A DNA stretch of 64,000 nucleotides from Sinomonas cellulolyticus (GTDB lineage: Bacteria > Actinomycetota > Actinomycetes > Actinomycetales > Micrococcaceae), in the NCBI RefSeq assembly GCF_014656475.1, contig NZ_BNCM01000007.1, positions 62,001-126,000 of the forward strand. Reading direction: 5' to 3'. How positions within the stretch are numbered: the first letter of the stretch is position 1; the number at the start of each line of letters is the position of its first letter. Below, one piece after another: positions 1-10,605 of the stretch. The notes under the pieces are model-generated. The model worked only from the letters and a program-made list of their open reading frames with translations. It was not told where the DNA came from and did no database searches. The position numbers and the translations under genes are program-made.

Positions 1-1
1 C

Positions 2-1165
2 GAGGGCCCGGACTGGCTGCAGTCGGCGGCGAAGCTCAACCGGGGCCTCGGGTCATTGCCCATGGTGAACGGCAACCGCGTGCGCCTCATCCCGGGCTAC
101 GAGGACGCGATCGCCGAGATGACGGAGGCCGTCCGCGGCGCCGAGCGGTACGTCAACGCCGAGTTCTACATCGTTGCGTGGGACGACGTCACGGACAAGC
201 TGTTCACGGCCCTCGCCGAGGCGGCCGAGAGGGGCGTGGAGGTCCGCTTCCTGTTCGACCACATCGGCTCCCTCCGCATCCCCGGCTACCGCGCATTCCT
301 CAAGCGGCTGGGCGACACCGAGATGCAGTGGCGGCGCATGCTCCCCCTCCTGCCCGTGCACGGCCAGTGGCGGCGGATGGACCTGCGGAACCACCGCAAG
401 ATCCTCGTGGTCGACGGCGAGACCGCGTTCACCGGCTCGCTGAACCTCATCGAGCGCGCGTACCACCGGCGCGGACACCGGAAGTGGGTGGAGCTCATGG
501 CCCGGGTCGAGGGGCCCGCCGTCACCACGCTCAACGTCGTGTTCGCCACCGACTGGCTCTCCGAGACGGACGAGATGCTGGAGGCGCAGCTCGTGGCCCC
601 CGAGCCCGTCGGGGACGAGCCGGCGCAGGTGGTCCCGAGCGGCCCGGCGTTCGCCAACGAGAACAACCTCCGCCTGTTCAACACGCTCATCTACTCCGCC
701 CAGCGCCGCCTCTCGATCTGCAGCCCCTACTTCGTTCCCGACGACTCGCTGCTCTACGCCGTCACGACGGCGGCGCAGCGCGGCGTCGAGGTGGAGCTGT
801 TCGTCTCCGAGCAGGGCGACCAGTTCCTCGTGCACCACGCCCAGCAGTCCTACTACGAGGCGCTCCTCATGGCCGGGGTGGCGATCTACCGGTACCCGAA
901 GCCCTACGTGCTGCACGCGAAGCACTTCACGGTCGACGACGAGGTGGCGGTCCTGGGCTCCTCGAACATGGACATGCGCTCCTTCTCGCTCAATATGGAG
1001 GTCTCGCTCATGCTCCCCGGCGCAGAGATCGTGCAGCAGATGCGCAAGGTCGAGGACATGTACCGGGAGGTCAGCAAGCGCCTCGACCTGCACGACTGGC
1101 GGAAGCGGCCGCTGCTGAGCCGGTATGTGGACAACATCGCGCGGCTCACGGCCACGCTCCAGTAG
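2..1165 (+). CDS. cls: Cardiolipin synthase, phospholipase D family (5' partial)
   Basis: The reading frame is open from base 2, so the N-terminus lies outside the window; 387 residues are visible. Both PLD active-site motifs are present: HRKILVVDGE (around base 391) and HAKHFTVDDE (around base 913), each HxKxxxxD and each followed by a GS(S/L)N element. Family members join two phosphatidyl units (or CDP-DAG and phosphatidylglycerol) into cardiolipin at the membrane. The N-terminal membrane segments expected for bacterial Cls are not visible and should be upstream. The ATG at 56 is internal: the residues before it continue the family sequence. It is convergent with the kinase-PabB gene, with only 23 bases between stops. 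Confidence 0.9.
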   Translation, partial: EGPDWLQSAAKLNRGLGSLPMVNGNRVRLIPGYEDAIAEMTEAVRGAERYVNAEFYIVAWDDVTDKLFTALAEAAERGVEVRFLFDHIGSLRIPGYRAFLKRLGDTEMQWRRMLPLLPVHGQWRRMDLRNHRKILVVDGETAFTGSLNLIERAYHRRGHRKWVELMARVEGPAVTTLNVVFATDWLSETDEMLEAQLVAPEPVGDEPAQVVPSGPAFANENNLRLFNTLIYSAQRRLSICSPYFVPDDSLLYAVTTAAQRGVEVELFVSEQGDQFLVHHAQQSYYEALLMAGVAIYRYPKPYVLHAKHFTVDDEVAVLGSSNMDMRSFSLNMEVSLMLPGAEIVQQMRKVEDMYREVSKRLDLHDWRKRPLLSRYVDNIARLTATLQ

Positions 1166-1188
1166 CGCGGACGGGCTCACCCGCCGAC

Positions 1189-3303
1189 TCAGCCCGGGAA
1201 CTCGGATCCGAGCGTGCTCAGGACGGCGAAGGCCTTCGTGCGGATCTCCTCGTACTCCTCGGCAGGGTCTGAGTCGGCCACGACGGCGCCGCCCACTCCG
1301 AGCGTGAGGCGGGTGCCGCCGTCGTCCGCGGCGCCGAGCTGCTCGAGGACCAGGGTGCGGATCACCACGGACAGGTCCGCAGCGCCTGTCCGGGAGAAGT
1401 AGCCGATCACGCCCGAGTAGACCCCGCGCGGGCCCGCCTCGAGCCGGTCCAGGATCTCCATGGTGCTGATCTTCGGCGCGCCCGTCATCGACCCGGGCGG
1501 GAAGGCGGCAGCGATCGCCTCGGCCCTGGACGCACCGGGCCTCAGGCGCGCCTCGATGGTGCTCACGAGCTGGTGGACTGTCGCATAGGTCTCGACCGCG
1601 AACAGGCGTGAGACGGCCACCGAGCCGGGCACCGCGTGGTGGCTGAGGTCGTTGCGCAGCAGGTCGACGATCATGAGGTTCTCGGCGCGGTCCTTGGGGT
1701 TCGCCGCGAGCTCGGTGCGCACGAGGTCATCCGCCGCGGCGTCGTCGTCGCCCGCATCCGGGGAGCGGCGCCGGGTGCCCTTGATGGGTTCGGCGCGCAG
1801 GGCCCCGTCCGCCGCGACCGAGAGGAACCGTTCGGGGGACGTGCTCGCGATCGACAGGTCCCCGAACGCCGCGAAGGCCGCGAACGGGGCCGGGCTGCGG
1901 CGGCGCAGCCCCCTGTAGATGGCCAGGGGCGCCGCGCTGCCGCGGGGCACCGTTGCCTCGAGCGCCGTGGTGAGGCACACCTCGTAGGTGTTGCCGTCGG
2001 CGATCTCGGTCTGCGCCGCGCGGACCTTGTCCATGTACCGCGCGGCCGAGTCGCGGCTGGCGAACGCCGGCCCGGGTCGGGAGGCCGCGGCGTCAGGTGC
2101 GGCGGCGGCCCCGTCCCGGGAGCACTGCAGGACCGCCTCCGACGCCCGGTCGAGCCAGGCGTCGGCGTCGGGCGCGGCCAGGGCCAGGAGCCACGCCTCG
2201 CCCCGGACGTGGTCGAGGACGACGGCCCGCGCTGCGCAGACCAGCTGCGCGTCGGGAACCCCGGCGTCGACGTCTGATCCGCCGCACTCCCTCTTGAGCT
2301 CGTACCCCAGATAGCCGAGCCAGCCCAGCGCGAACCCGCACTCGAGGTCCGCGACGGCGGGGTGCTGGGTGCGGCCCCACTCGGCGTCGAGCCAGCGGAA
2401 GAACGGCGACCGGAAGCGCGCTGTGACGGGTGCGTCGGTCGCGGGGCCCTCCACGACCTCGGTCCAGCCCCTCCGGTGCGCCATCCCGCGCCCGAGCAGG
2501 CCGCCGCCGTCGGCCATGATGCTGAAACGATTCCTCGGCGCCGTCCCCGCGCCCGCGGGTGCACTCGCGGCGTCGGACGAGTCGAGCCACACGGCGTGGG
2601 CCGAGGTGCCGAACAGCTCCTCGAACAGCCGCTCGGGATCCGGTGCCGTGGCGAGCCTGCGCACGACGACGTCGCCGGACTCCCGCGCGGACCGTTCCGG
2701 TGCGAGCACGTCGCGCAGCTGCGGCAGACCCGCGAGCGCGTCGAGCACGCGGTCCGTGAGGCCTTCCGCCCTGTCCTGTCCGCTGTGCGAGGCGACGGTC
2801 ACGGCGGCCGCCGAGGCGGCGTCGTCGTCCGCGAGCCACGCTTTCTCCTGCCCGGCCCAGCGGTCCCAGTGGGGCGCGTAGACGTCGCCGTCGCGGGCGA
2901 GCGCCCGGCGCTTGCGCTCCTCGGCGGACGCCTCGACCCAGACGAGCGCGTCGGCGAGCCCGCGCAGGGGTGCCGCGCCCGCGCCCACGCCTTCCAGGAG
3001 CACGACGTCGGCCGGCTCGGTCAGGCGCTCGGGCCCCTCCCGGTCGGCCGTCCAGTCCCAGGCGCGCCAGCGGGCAGCCTCACCGCGCCGCAAGGGTGCG
3101 AGGATCTGCTCGGCGCAGCGCCGGATCCCCTCGGCGAGCCCGTCCCACCCCGGGTAGAGGTCCTCGAGATGCACGAGCGCCACCGAGCGGTGCTCGCGCA
3201 GCGCCGCCGCGAGCTCGACCGCGAGCGCTGTCTTCCCGGCCCCTGAGCGGCCGTCGATCGCGATCACGACCGGCCGGGCCGGTCCACCGGCCACGCTGCT
3301 CAC
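1189..3303 (-). CDS. pabB: P-loop kinase fused to aminodeoxychorismate synthase component I
   Basis: A 704-residue two-domain protein. Residues about 10-195 form a uridine-kinase-like P-loop domain with Walker A GRSGAGKT at 18-25. The rest is a PabB/TrpE-type chorismate-binding enzyme, with PIKGT at 506-510 (catalytic Lys), GSMTGAPK at 604-611 and a GVGGAVVADSDP block near 669. PabB makes 4-amino-4-deoxychorismate for folate, using ammonia from a PabA glutaminase not seen here. The GTG start at 3303 overlaps the stop of the phosphatase gene (GTGA), implying translational coupling. The frame stays open further upstream, but only inside the phosphatase gene. The kinase substrate is unknown; the fusion itself is seen directly. 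Confidence 0.85.
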   Translation of the reverse strand: MSSVAGGPARPVVIAIDGRSGAGKTALAVELAAALREHRSVALVHLEDLYPGWDGLAEGIRRCAEQILAPLRRGEAARWRAWDWTADREGPERLTEPADVVLLEGVGAGAAPLRGLADALVWVEASAEERKRRALARDGDVYAPHWDRWAGQEKAWLADDDAASAAAVTVASHSGQDRAEGLTDRVLDALAGLPQLRDVLAPERSARESGDVVVRRLATAPDPERLFEELFGTSAHAVWLDSSDAASAPAGAGTAPRNRFSIMADGGGLLGRGMAHRRGWTEVVEGPATDAPVTARFRSPFFRWLDAEWGRTQHPAVADLECGFALGWLGYLGYELKRECGGSDVDAGVPDAQLVCAARAVVLDHVRGEAWLLALAAPDADAWLDRASEAVLQCSRDGAAAAPDAAASRPGPAFASRDSAARYMDKVRAAQTEIADGNTYEVCLTTALEATVPRGSAAPLAIYRGLRRRSPAPFAAFAAFGDLSIASTSPERFLSVAADGALRAEPIKGTRRRSPDAGDDDAAADDLVRTELAANPKDRAENLMIVDLLRNDLSHHAVPGSVAVSRLFAVETYATVHQLVSTIEARLRPGASRAEAIAAAFPPGSMTGAPKISTMEILDRLEAGPRGVYSGVIGYFSRTGAADLSVVIRTLVLEQLGAADDGGTRLTLGVGGAVVADSDPAEEYEEIRTKAFAVLSTLGSEFPG

Positions 3304-3830
3304 GCGTCGCTGGGCAGGGCGCACTCGGCGAGCTCGCGCCGTACGTGGGCCACGATCCCCGGCACGGACGCGGCGATGAGCTTCCACGTCACTTCGAAGT
3401 CGCTCTGGTCGCCGAACCACGGGTCCTCGATGCCCTGGTCGAGGTGGTCGAGGTGCGCGACGGCGGGGTCGAACTCCCGCATCATGCGGACCTTGTCCTC
3501 GGTTCCGGCGGGGGCGTGCTCGCGGAGGTGCCCGTAGTGGTCCACGTCGAGGGCGAGGATGAGCTCGCGCTCGGTGTACCACGAGGCCTCGAACTGGCGC
3601 GCCGTGTGGCCGCTCGTGCGCAGGCCGTGCCCGTCCAGGACCCGGGCCGCGCGGGGGTCGATGGGCCTGCCCGCCTCCCAGCCCGTGGTGCCCGCGGAGT
3701 CGACGGCAACCCGATCGGCCAGCCCCGCGGCACGCAGTGCGTCGGCGAGCATGAACTCGGCCATGGGCGAGCGGCAGATGTTCCCGGTGCAGACCGTGAT
3801 GATCCGGTAGGGGCTCGCCATCGAGTTCAT
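3300..3830 (-). CDS. Low-molecular-weight protein-tyrosine phosphatase
   Basis: A 176-residue protein with the N-terminal P-loop CTGNICRS (C14, R20 with this start) and the general-acid segment DPWFGD, both diagnostic for LMW-PTPs. The family removes phosphate from tyrosine and sometimes arginine residues in the cytoplasm. The start is uncertain. ATG 3830 lies 7 bases after a TATGCT -10-like hexamer, as in a leaderless mRNA. ATG 3842 has a GAGG 5 bases upstream, and ATG 3821 would give the usual family length. Its stop overlaps the GTG of the kinase-PabB gene, so the two are probably co-transcribed. Confidence 0.88.
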   Translation of the reverse strand: MNSMASPYRIITVCTGNICRSPMAEFMLADALRAAGLADRVAVDSAGTTGWEAGRPIDPRAARVLDGHGLRTSGHTARQFEASWYTERELILALDVDHYGHLREHAPAGTEDKVRMMREFDPAVAHLDHLDQGIEDPWFGDQSDFEVTWKLIAASVPGIVAHVRRELAECALPSDA

Positions 3831-3874
3831 GCGACTAAGCATAGGGTCCTCGCGCTGCACGGTACGCATCGCGG

Positions 3875-4495
3875 TCAGACGACGGCCAGGAGCACGCCGA
3901 CGCCGACGAAGAGGACGCCGAACACGCGGTTGAGCACCCGCTGCCCCTGCTCGCTCCGGGTGAAGCGCTGGAAGCTCTTCGCGGCGAGCGCGAAGAAGAA
4001 CCACATCACCACGATGTCCACCACCACGATCGTCGCCCCGATGACGAGGTACTGGCTCCACAGGGGCAGGTCGGGCCGCACGAAGCCCGGGATGAAGGCG
4101 AGGAAGAAGACGATCGCCTTGGGGTTGAGGAGGTTGACCCACAGTCCGCGCTGGAACATGGACCACGCGGGCTCATTGGCAAGCGCCGCGACGGCCTCGT
4201 GCGAGGTGTCCGGCTTGCTGAGGAACTGGCGGATGCCCAAGTACACGAGGTACGCGGCCCCGAGGTAGCGGATCACGTTGAAGGCCACAGGCGAGCTCGC
4301 CACGAGCACCCCGAGCCCGGCGGCGACGATCGCAAGGTGTACGACGAGCGCTGCCTGCTGCCCCAGCACTCCCCAGATGGCGCGGCGGAATCCGGAGGTG
4401 AGCGAGTTGCTCATCGTGTTGATGGCGCCGGCGCCGGGGGTGAAGCTGATGAGCAGGCAGGCGCCCACGAGGGCGCCCCAGACTGAGAAGGGCAC
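3875..4495 (-). CDS. LysE/RhtB family amino-acid exporter
   Basis: A 206-residue integral membrane protein with about six hydrophobic segments. The N-terminal pattern (SFTPGAGAINTMSNSL) and the block YLGAAYLVYLGIRQF are typical of the LysE/RhtB translocators, which export amino acids or homoserine-like compounds. The GTG start at 4495 sits six bases after TAGGCT (4502-4507, minus strand) with no Shine-Dalgarno, suggesting a leaderless mRNA. The substrate cannot be read from the sequence. It ends 44 bases before the phosphatase start and could be read through into it. Confidence 0.88.
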   Translation of the reverse strand: MPFSVWGALVGACLLISFTPGAGAINTMSNSLTSGFRRAIWGVLGQQAALVVHLAIVAAGLGVLVASSPVAFNVIRYLGAAYLVYLGIRQFLSKPDTSHEAVAALANEPAWSMFQRGLWVNLLNPKAIVFFLAFIPGFVRPDLPLWSQYLVIGATIVVVDIVVMWFFFALAAKSFQRFTRSEQGQRVLNRVFGVLFVGVGVLLAVV

Positions 4496-4538
4496 CAGAC
4501 AAGCCTAGGGCCCCCCACAGGCCCGGGCTCGCGCCGGT

Positions 4539-5369
4539 CTAGGCCCGGGCGATGACCTCGCCGTTGGGGATAAGGAACCAGCCGTCGGCGGAGGAGCCCC
4601 AGCGGTGCCAGCCGGCGGCGATGCGCTCGAGGTCGGCCTGCTGCGCGAACCCGTAGTCGAGGGCCTGTTCGGCGAAGGCCGAGTGCAGCACCCGCTCGCC
4701 CCAGACCCTCGCCTGCCAGGCCCTCTGCTGCGGAGTCGCGTAGAGCCAGTTGCTGGAGGTGGGCGCGACGTCGGTGAAGCCGGCCTCCTGCATCCAGCTC
4801 ACGAGCCGCCGGCCGGCGTCGGGCTCTGCGCCGTTGTGCCGGGCGATGCGCTGGTAGAGGTCCATCCACTCTTCGAGCTCGGGCAGCTCTGGGTACCAGC
4901 TCATGCCGTGGAAGTCCGCGTCCCGCACGGCCACAATGCCGCCCGGCTTGGCCACCCGCCGCATCTCCCGCAAGGCCGCGACCGGGTCGGTGAGGTGCTG
5001 GAGGACCTGGTGGGCGTGGACCACGTCGAAGGCCTCGTCCTCGAGATCGAGGTCGTACACGTTCCCCGTCGTGAAGGAGGCGTTGGTGAGGCCGCGCTCC
5101 TCGGCGAGGGCGCGCGCCTGGGCGACGATCTCCTCGGAGCGGTCCAGCCCCAGCACCGTCCCGGGCTCGACCAGACGGGCGAAGTCGCACGTGATGCTCC
5201 CCGGACCGCAGCCGACATCGAGGACGGACAGTCCGGCGGCGAGGTGGGGCACCAGGAACGCGGCCGAGTTCGCTGCCGTGCGGGCGGCGTGGGCCTGCAC
5301 GACGCTCTCGTGGTGGCCGTGGGTGTAGACGTCGTCGGGGGTCTGGGCGGCGCTGTCCGGAGCATCCAT
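4539..5369 (-). CDS. Class I SAM-dependent methyltransferase (UbiE-like)
   Basis: A 276-residue protein with the SAM-binding motif I VLDVGCGPGS near residue 50, an acidic motif (LGLDRSEEIV) and the motif QVLQHLTDP found in the UbiE/COQ5-type group. The C-terminal half contains Trp-rich segments seen in small-molecule methyltransferases. The ATG at 5369 is preceded by GGAGG and also by a TACCGT hexamer six bases upstream, so the start is well placed. The acceptor molecule is unknown and the neighbours give no pathway hint. Confidence 0.8.
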   Translation of the reverse strand: MDAPDSAAQTPDDVYTHGHHESVVQAHAARTAANSAAFLVPHLAAGLSVLDVGCGPGSITCDFARLVEPGTVLGLDRSEEIVAQARALAEERGLTNASFTTGNVYDLDLEDEAFDVVHAHQVLQHLTDPVAALREMRRVAKPGGIVAVRDADFHGMSWYPELPELEEWMDLYQRIARHNGAEPDAGRRLVSWMQEAGFTDVAPTSSNWLYATPQQRAWQARVWGERVLHSAFAEQALDYGFAQQADLERIAAGWHRWGSSADGWFLIPNGEVIARA

Positions 5370-5523
5370 GCCTCCACGGTACCGAAGCCGTCACACAGGG
5401 CTGTGAGGTTGGCTACGAAAGGGCCCAAAGCGTCGGGTAGGCAGGTCAGCGGTCCGTAGACTGGAGAGCGAATCATATACGACTTTGAGGGCCGATGGTG
5501 CCCCTCGCCCGAGAGGAGCGCGA

Positions 5524-5934
5524 ATGTCCCTGGCCCAGAACTCCCAGACCGCCGCCGGAGTCCGTCGCCGTGGCCGCATGCGCCTCGGCGAGGACATCCT
5601 TCTGGCCCGCCACGGCAGCAGCATCGTGAGCATGCGGCTGGACCGCCGCGCCGACTGCATGGTCGCCACCCTGCGCGACGGCAGCATCGACTGCGCCTCG
5701 AACCGGATCCTCGCAACGGGTCCCTCGCCGCTAGCACGCTTGGGGGCCCAGGTGCAGGCCCTGCGGGAGGACCGCGCCGAGGTGAGCCGCTCCGAGGTCA
5801 AGACGCTCCTCAAGTTCAGCGCCATCTGGCTCGCCATCAGCGTCGTCTTCACGGTCGGCGTCGTGTGTCTCGCGGCGTTCGCCCCGGGCGGTGCGGACGC
5901 GGTCGGCCAGTCGATGATGTACCCCGCCTTCTGA
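5524..5934 (+). CDS. Hypothetical protein with one C-terminal membrane segment
   Basis: A 136-residue protein of unknown function. The first 90 residues are rich in Arg and Ala and contain no motif I recognise; one hydrophobic helix (about residues 101-123) lies near the C-terminus, so it is probably a small tail-anchored membrane protein. The start is ATG 5524 with AGAGGAG just upstream; longer in-frame starts lack a ribosome site. It stands alone between the divergent methyltransferase and the MFS gene. A TATACG hexamer about 45 bases upstream may be its promoter. Confidence 0.65.
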   Translation: MSLAQNSQTAAGVRRRGRMRLGEDILLARHGSSIVSMRLDRRADCMVATLRDGSIDCASNRILATGPSPLARLGAQVQALREDRAEVSRSEVKTLLKFSAIWLAISVVFTVGVVCLAAFAPGGADAVGQSMMYPAF

Positions 5935-6024
5935 TTCGAGCCGCCGTACTGCCTGGGGCTCGCAGCGTCTCGCGTGGCCCCCGGCTGGGCGCCGTGAAGG
6001 GTGGGGCACCCCTAGGCTGGTCCG

Positions 6025-7437
6025 GTGACTCCCGCCTCTGCGTGGAACCCCAGGCTCGCGCTCCTGGTCGCCGCCACCTATTTCATGGAGTTCCTCGACG
6101 GAACTGCGCTGGCGACCGCCCTGCCGGCGATCGGCTCCGACTTCGGAGTGGCCCCCGCTGACGCGAACGTGGCCATGACGGCCTACCTCATCACGGTGGC
6201 CATGGGCATTCCTGTCAGCTCGTGGCTGGCCGAGCGCCTCGGGCCGCGTCCGGTCTTCATGGCTGCCATCATCGTCTTCACGGTTGCTTCCCTCGCGTGT
6301 GCCCTGAGCCCCGGCCTCGCGCTGCTGACCGCCTTCCGTGCAGTCCAGGGCTTCGGCGGAGCCATGATGGTGCCTGTCGGCTCGCTCGTCGTACTGCGGA
6401 GCACGCCCAAGGAGGAACTGCTGCGGGCCACCGCGTTCCTTGTCTGGCCCGGCCTCCTCGCCCCGGTCCTCGCGCCGCTCGTCGGCGGGGCACTCACCCA
6501 GTTCCTCTCGTGGCACTGGATCTTCCTCATCAACCTCCCGCTCGGCGCCGCGGCCCTCGTAGCGGCCGCGAGACTCGTCCCGGCGGGTGGGGCGGACGCG
6601 GGGCGCCGGCTCGACTGGCCGGGCCTGGGGCTGACCACGCTGGGCGTCGCGGGCGTCGTCGTGGGGCTCGAACTGCTCGGCCACGGCGGGGACTCCGCGT
6701 GGGGCCTCGCCGTTGTCGCCGCCGGTGCGGCCGCTCTCGCCGGAGCGGTGGCATGGATGCGCCGCGCGTCCCAGCCTCTCTTCGATTTCCGGGTCCTTGC
6801 GGTGCGCACCTTCCGCGCCAACCAGACGGGGGGATTCGTCTACCGCCTCACGATCTCCGCGGTGCCGTTCATGCTCCCGCTCATGCTCCAGGACGGGTTC
6901 GGCTGGGATCCGGTGCGCGCCGGGCTCATGGTCGCTGCGGTGTTCGTCGGGAACATCGGCATCAAGCCCGCCACGACCCCGCTCATCCGGGCCCTCGGCT
7001 TCAAACCCGTGCTCGTCGGGTCGGCGGCCGCCTCCGCGCTCACCTTCGCAGCCTGCGCGCTCGCCACCCCGCAATGGCCGGATGCCGTCCTGTTCGGCGT
7101 CTTGCTGCTCTCGGGCGTGTTCCGTTCCATCGGCTTCTCGGCCTACATGACGCTCCAGTACGCCGACGTCGGAGCCGAGCAGCTGCCGAGCGCCAACGCA
7201 ATCTCGAACACGTTCGTCCAGCTGGGGAACGCGCTCGGGGTGGCAGTGGGCGCGCTGCTCATCCGCCTCGCCGGTGCCGTGATGCACGACGCCGGTCTGG
7301 TCGCCTCGGCGGCCACGGGCGCCGCGGCGCCGTACCAGGCGGCGTTCGCGGCGATCGCGGTGCTCATGCTCCTCTCGGTCGCGGACAGTGTCCTGCTCCC
7401 GCGCCGCGCCGGGACCCAGGTGAGCGGACGCCGCTAG
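6025..7437 (+). CDS. MFS drug-efflux type transporter (DHA2-like)
   Basis: A 470-residue major facilitator with about 14 hydrophobic segments, matching the DHA2 (EmrB/QacA) size class. Visible signatures are the N-terminal FLDGTALATALPAIG (TM1), the loop SSWLAERLGPRPV (motif A region) and an RAVQGFGGAMMVP stretch (TM4). Such proteins export drugs or metabolites by proton antiport. The GTG at 6025 lies six bases after TAGGCT (6013-6018) with no ribosome site, a leaderless arrangement. It is a single gene with no adjacent regulator, so the substrate is open. Confidence 0.86.
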   Translation: MTPASAWNPRLALLVAATYFMEFLDGTALATALPAIGSDFGVAPADANVAMTAYLITVAMGIPVSSWLAERLGPRPVFMAAIIVFTVASLACALSPGLALLTAFRAVQGFGGAMMVPVGSLVVLRSTPKEELLRATAFLVWPGLLAPVLAPLVGGALTQFLSWHWIFLINLPLGAAALVAAARLVPAGGADAGRRLDWPGLGLTTLGVAGVVVGLELLGHGGDSAWGLAVVAAGAAALAGAVAWMRRASQPLFDFRVLAVRTFRANQTGGFVYRLTISAVPFMLPLMLQDGFGWDPVRAGLMVAAVFVGNIGIKPATTPLIRALGFKPVLVGSAAASALTFAACALATPQWPDAVLFGVLLLSGVFRSIGFSAYMTLQYADVGAEQLPSANAISNTFVQLGNALGVAVGALLIRLAGAVMHDAGLVASAATGAAAPYQAAFAAIAVLMLLSVADSVLLPRRAGTQVSGRR

Positions 7438-7549
7438 CCGTCCTTTGCGAGGCCTTGCGTCTGGCTGGGCTGATTGGGTTCAAGAGGCTCGGTCAGGGCA
7501 ATGAGAGCGGGTCAGACCTTTCCACCCCGCCAAGCAGGAGGTTGCCCTG

Positions 7550-7768
7550 ATGATTGAGAAGCTGCATGACATGGGGATCAAGAGCGAGTATGCGTACATG
7601 GCAGGATTCGGGTCGATCGGGCTCTCGTTCGTCTCCTGGCTCATCAGCAGGCTCAACCCGAACCACGACCGAGCCCAGTCAGACCGCTGGGGGATCTTCG
7701 TGGGCCACTGGGCATCGACCTTCTTCACCGTGGGCATCGCCCTCAGGCTTGAGGAGAAGGGCCGCTGA
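7550..7768 (+). CDS. Small conserved-type hypothetical protein (72 aa)
   Basis: A 72-residue protein starting at ATG 7550 with a good AGGAGG ribosome site. It has one hydrophobic central stretch (GFGSIGLSFVSWLI) and a second weaker one (WASTFFTVGIALRL), so it is probably a very small membrane protein. Function is unknown. It lies immediately upstream of the heat-shock control region, but its end at 7768 precedes both HAIR sites, so it is not obviously part of that regulon. Confidence 0.65.
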   Translation: MIEKLHDMGIKSEYAYMAGFGSIGLSFVSWLISRLNPNHDRAQSDRWGIFVGHWASTFFTVGIALRLEEKGR

Positions 7769-7812
7769 GCTTCGTCCTGGCCTTCTAGACCCTGACTTCC
7801 TCTTGCAGCGAA

Positions 7813-7833
7813 CATGAGTCATGCCGACTCAAG
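7813..7833. promoter_or_regulatory. HAIR element 1 (HspR operator) upstream of dnaK
   Basis: CATGAGT, seven bases, then ACTCAAG: one mismatch to the HspR consensus CTTGAGT-N7-ACTCAAG. It lies just upstream of the dnaK -35 box. HspR itself is encoded at the end of this operon, giving the usual negative feedback loop. Confidence 0.88.
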
Positions 7834-7838
7834 TTTAT

Positions 7839-7866
7839 TTGACATGGGATCGTTGCTGCGTAGACT
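7839..7866 (+). promoter_or_regulatory. dnaK operon promoter
   Basis: A perfect -35 TTGACA (7839-7844), a 16-base spacer and TAGACT (7861-7866) as -10. It is flanked by HAIR 1 on one side and overlapped by HAIR 2 on the other, so bound HspR would block polymerase directly. Confidence 0.8.
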
Positions 7867-7885
7867 TGAGTGCAGACCGCTCAAC
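7865..7885. promoter_or_regulatory. HAIR element 2 (HspR operator)
   Basis: CTTGAGT, seven bases, GCTCAAC: a perfect left arm and a right arm with two differences from ACTCAAG. It begins in the -10 box and covers the expected transcription start. The centres of the two HAIR sites are 52 bases apart, about five helical turns. Confidence 0.83.
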
Positions 7886-7892
7886 TTGGTGA

Positions 7893-9833
<1,941 letters not shown>

Positions 9834-9835
9834 CC

Positions 9836-10495
9836 ATGGCACGCCAGGGAAACGAGAACGAGCACGAGAATGAGCGCCCTGACCCCGTGATCCGGGACAA
9901 CCGCAAGGTTGACCCGGTCACGGGCCAGGCCCGGCACTCCGACGCGGGGGACCCCCAGGCCCCGCACCCGGAGCACGAGGACATGCGCCCGGTCGACGAG
10001 CCCCACGACGCTGACGACGCCCTTGCCCAGGCCGAGCAGATCCTCAAGGAGGCCGCCGCCGAGCAGGAGGGGCCGAGCGCCGTCGAGGCGGAGCTCCGCA
10101 ACGACCTGCTGCGGCTCCAGGCCGAGTACGTCAACTACCGCAAGCGCGTGGACCGCGACCGCGCGGTGGCCGGCGAGGTCGCCGTGTTCGGCGTCCTGAA
10201 CTCGCTGCTGCCGGTGGTCGACGACCTCGACGCCGCGCGGGCGCACGGCGACCTCACCGACGGTCCCTTCGCGGCCATCGCGGCGAAGCTCGAGGCTGTG
10301 CTCACGAGCCAGGGGCTCCAGCGGATCGACCAGACGGGCGTCGAGTTCGACCCGAACATCCACGAGGCCCTCATCCAGCAGCCGGCCGAGGGCATCAGCG
10401 TGGACACGGTCCAGCAGGTCCTGCGCGTGGGCTACAAGACCGAGTCCCGCCTGCTGCGGGCGGCCCAGGTCATCGTCGCGGTTCCGCAGGGCTGA
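9836..10495 (+). CDS. grpE: Nucleotide exchange factor GrpE
   Basis: A 219-residue protein starting two bases after the dnaK stop. The first 75 residues are charged and low in complexity. They are followed by a coiled-coil region (LRNDLLRLQAEYVNYRKR) and the conserved C-terminal beta-domain with FDPNIHEAL, the GrpE signature. It accelerates ADP release from DnaK. Its tight spacing implies translational coupling to dnaK. Confidence 0.96.
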   Translation: MARQGNENEHENERPDPVIRDNRKVDPVTGQARHSDAGDPQAPHPEHEDMRPVDEPHDADDALAQAEQILKEAAAEQEGPSAVEAELRNDLLRLQAEYVNYRKRVDRDRAVAGEVAVFGVLNSLLPVVDDLDAARAHGDLTDGPFAAIAAKLEAVLTSQGLQRIDQTGVEFDPNIHEALIQQPAEGISVDTVQQVLRVGYKTESRLLRAAQVIVAVPQG

Positions 10496-10507
10496 CACCC
10501 ACCACCG

Positions 10508-10541
10508 CCGCGGCGGCTGCGGGGCCCCGCAGCCGCCGCGG
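10508..10541. repeat. 34-base perfect palindrome between grpE and dnaJ
   Basis: Two 17-base arms are exact reverse complements with no spacer, centred between 10524 and 10525, and almost entirely G+C. It starts 12 bases after the grpE stop. No U-tract follows, so it may act as an mRNA stabiliser or partial attenuator that lowers dnaJ and hspR expression relative to dnaK, rather than as a full terminator. The role is inferred; the symmetry is seen directly. Confidence 0.75.
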
Positions 10542-10605
10542 CTTCGCGGCAATCTCGCCTTCGGGGCGGAAACTAGACTTTACAGACAAGATTTAAGGAG
10601 CGTTC

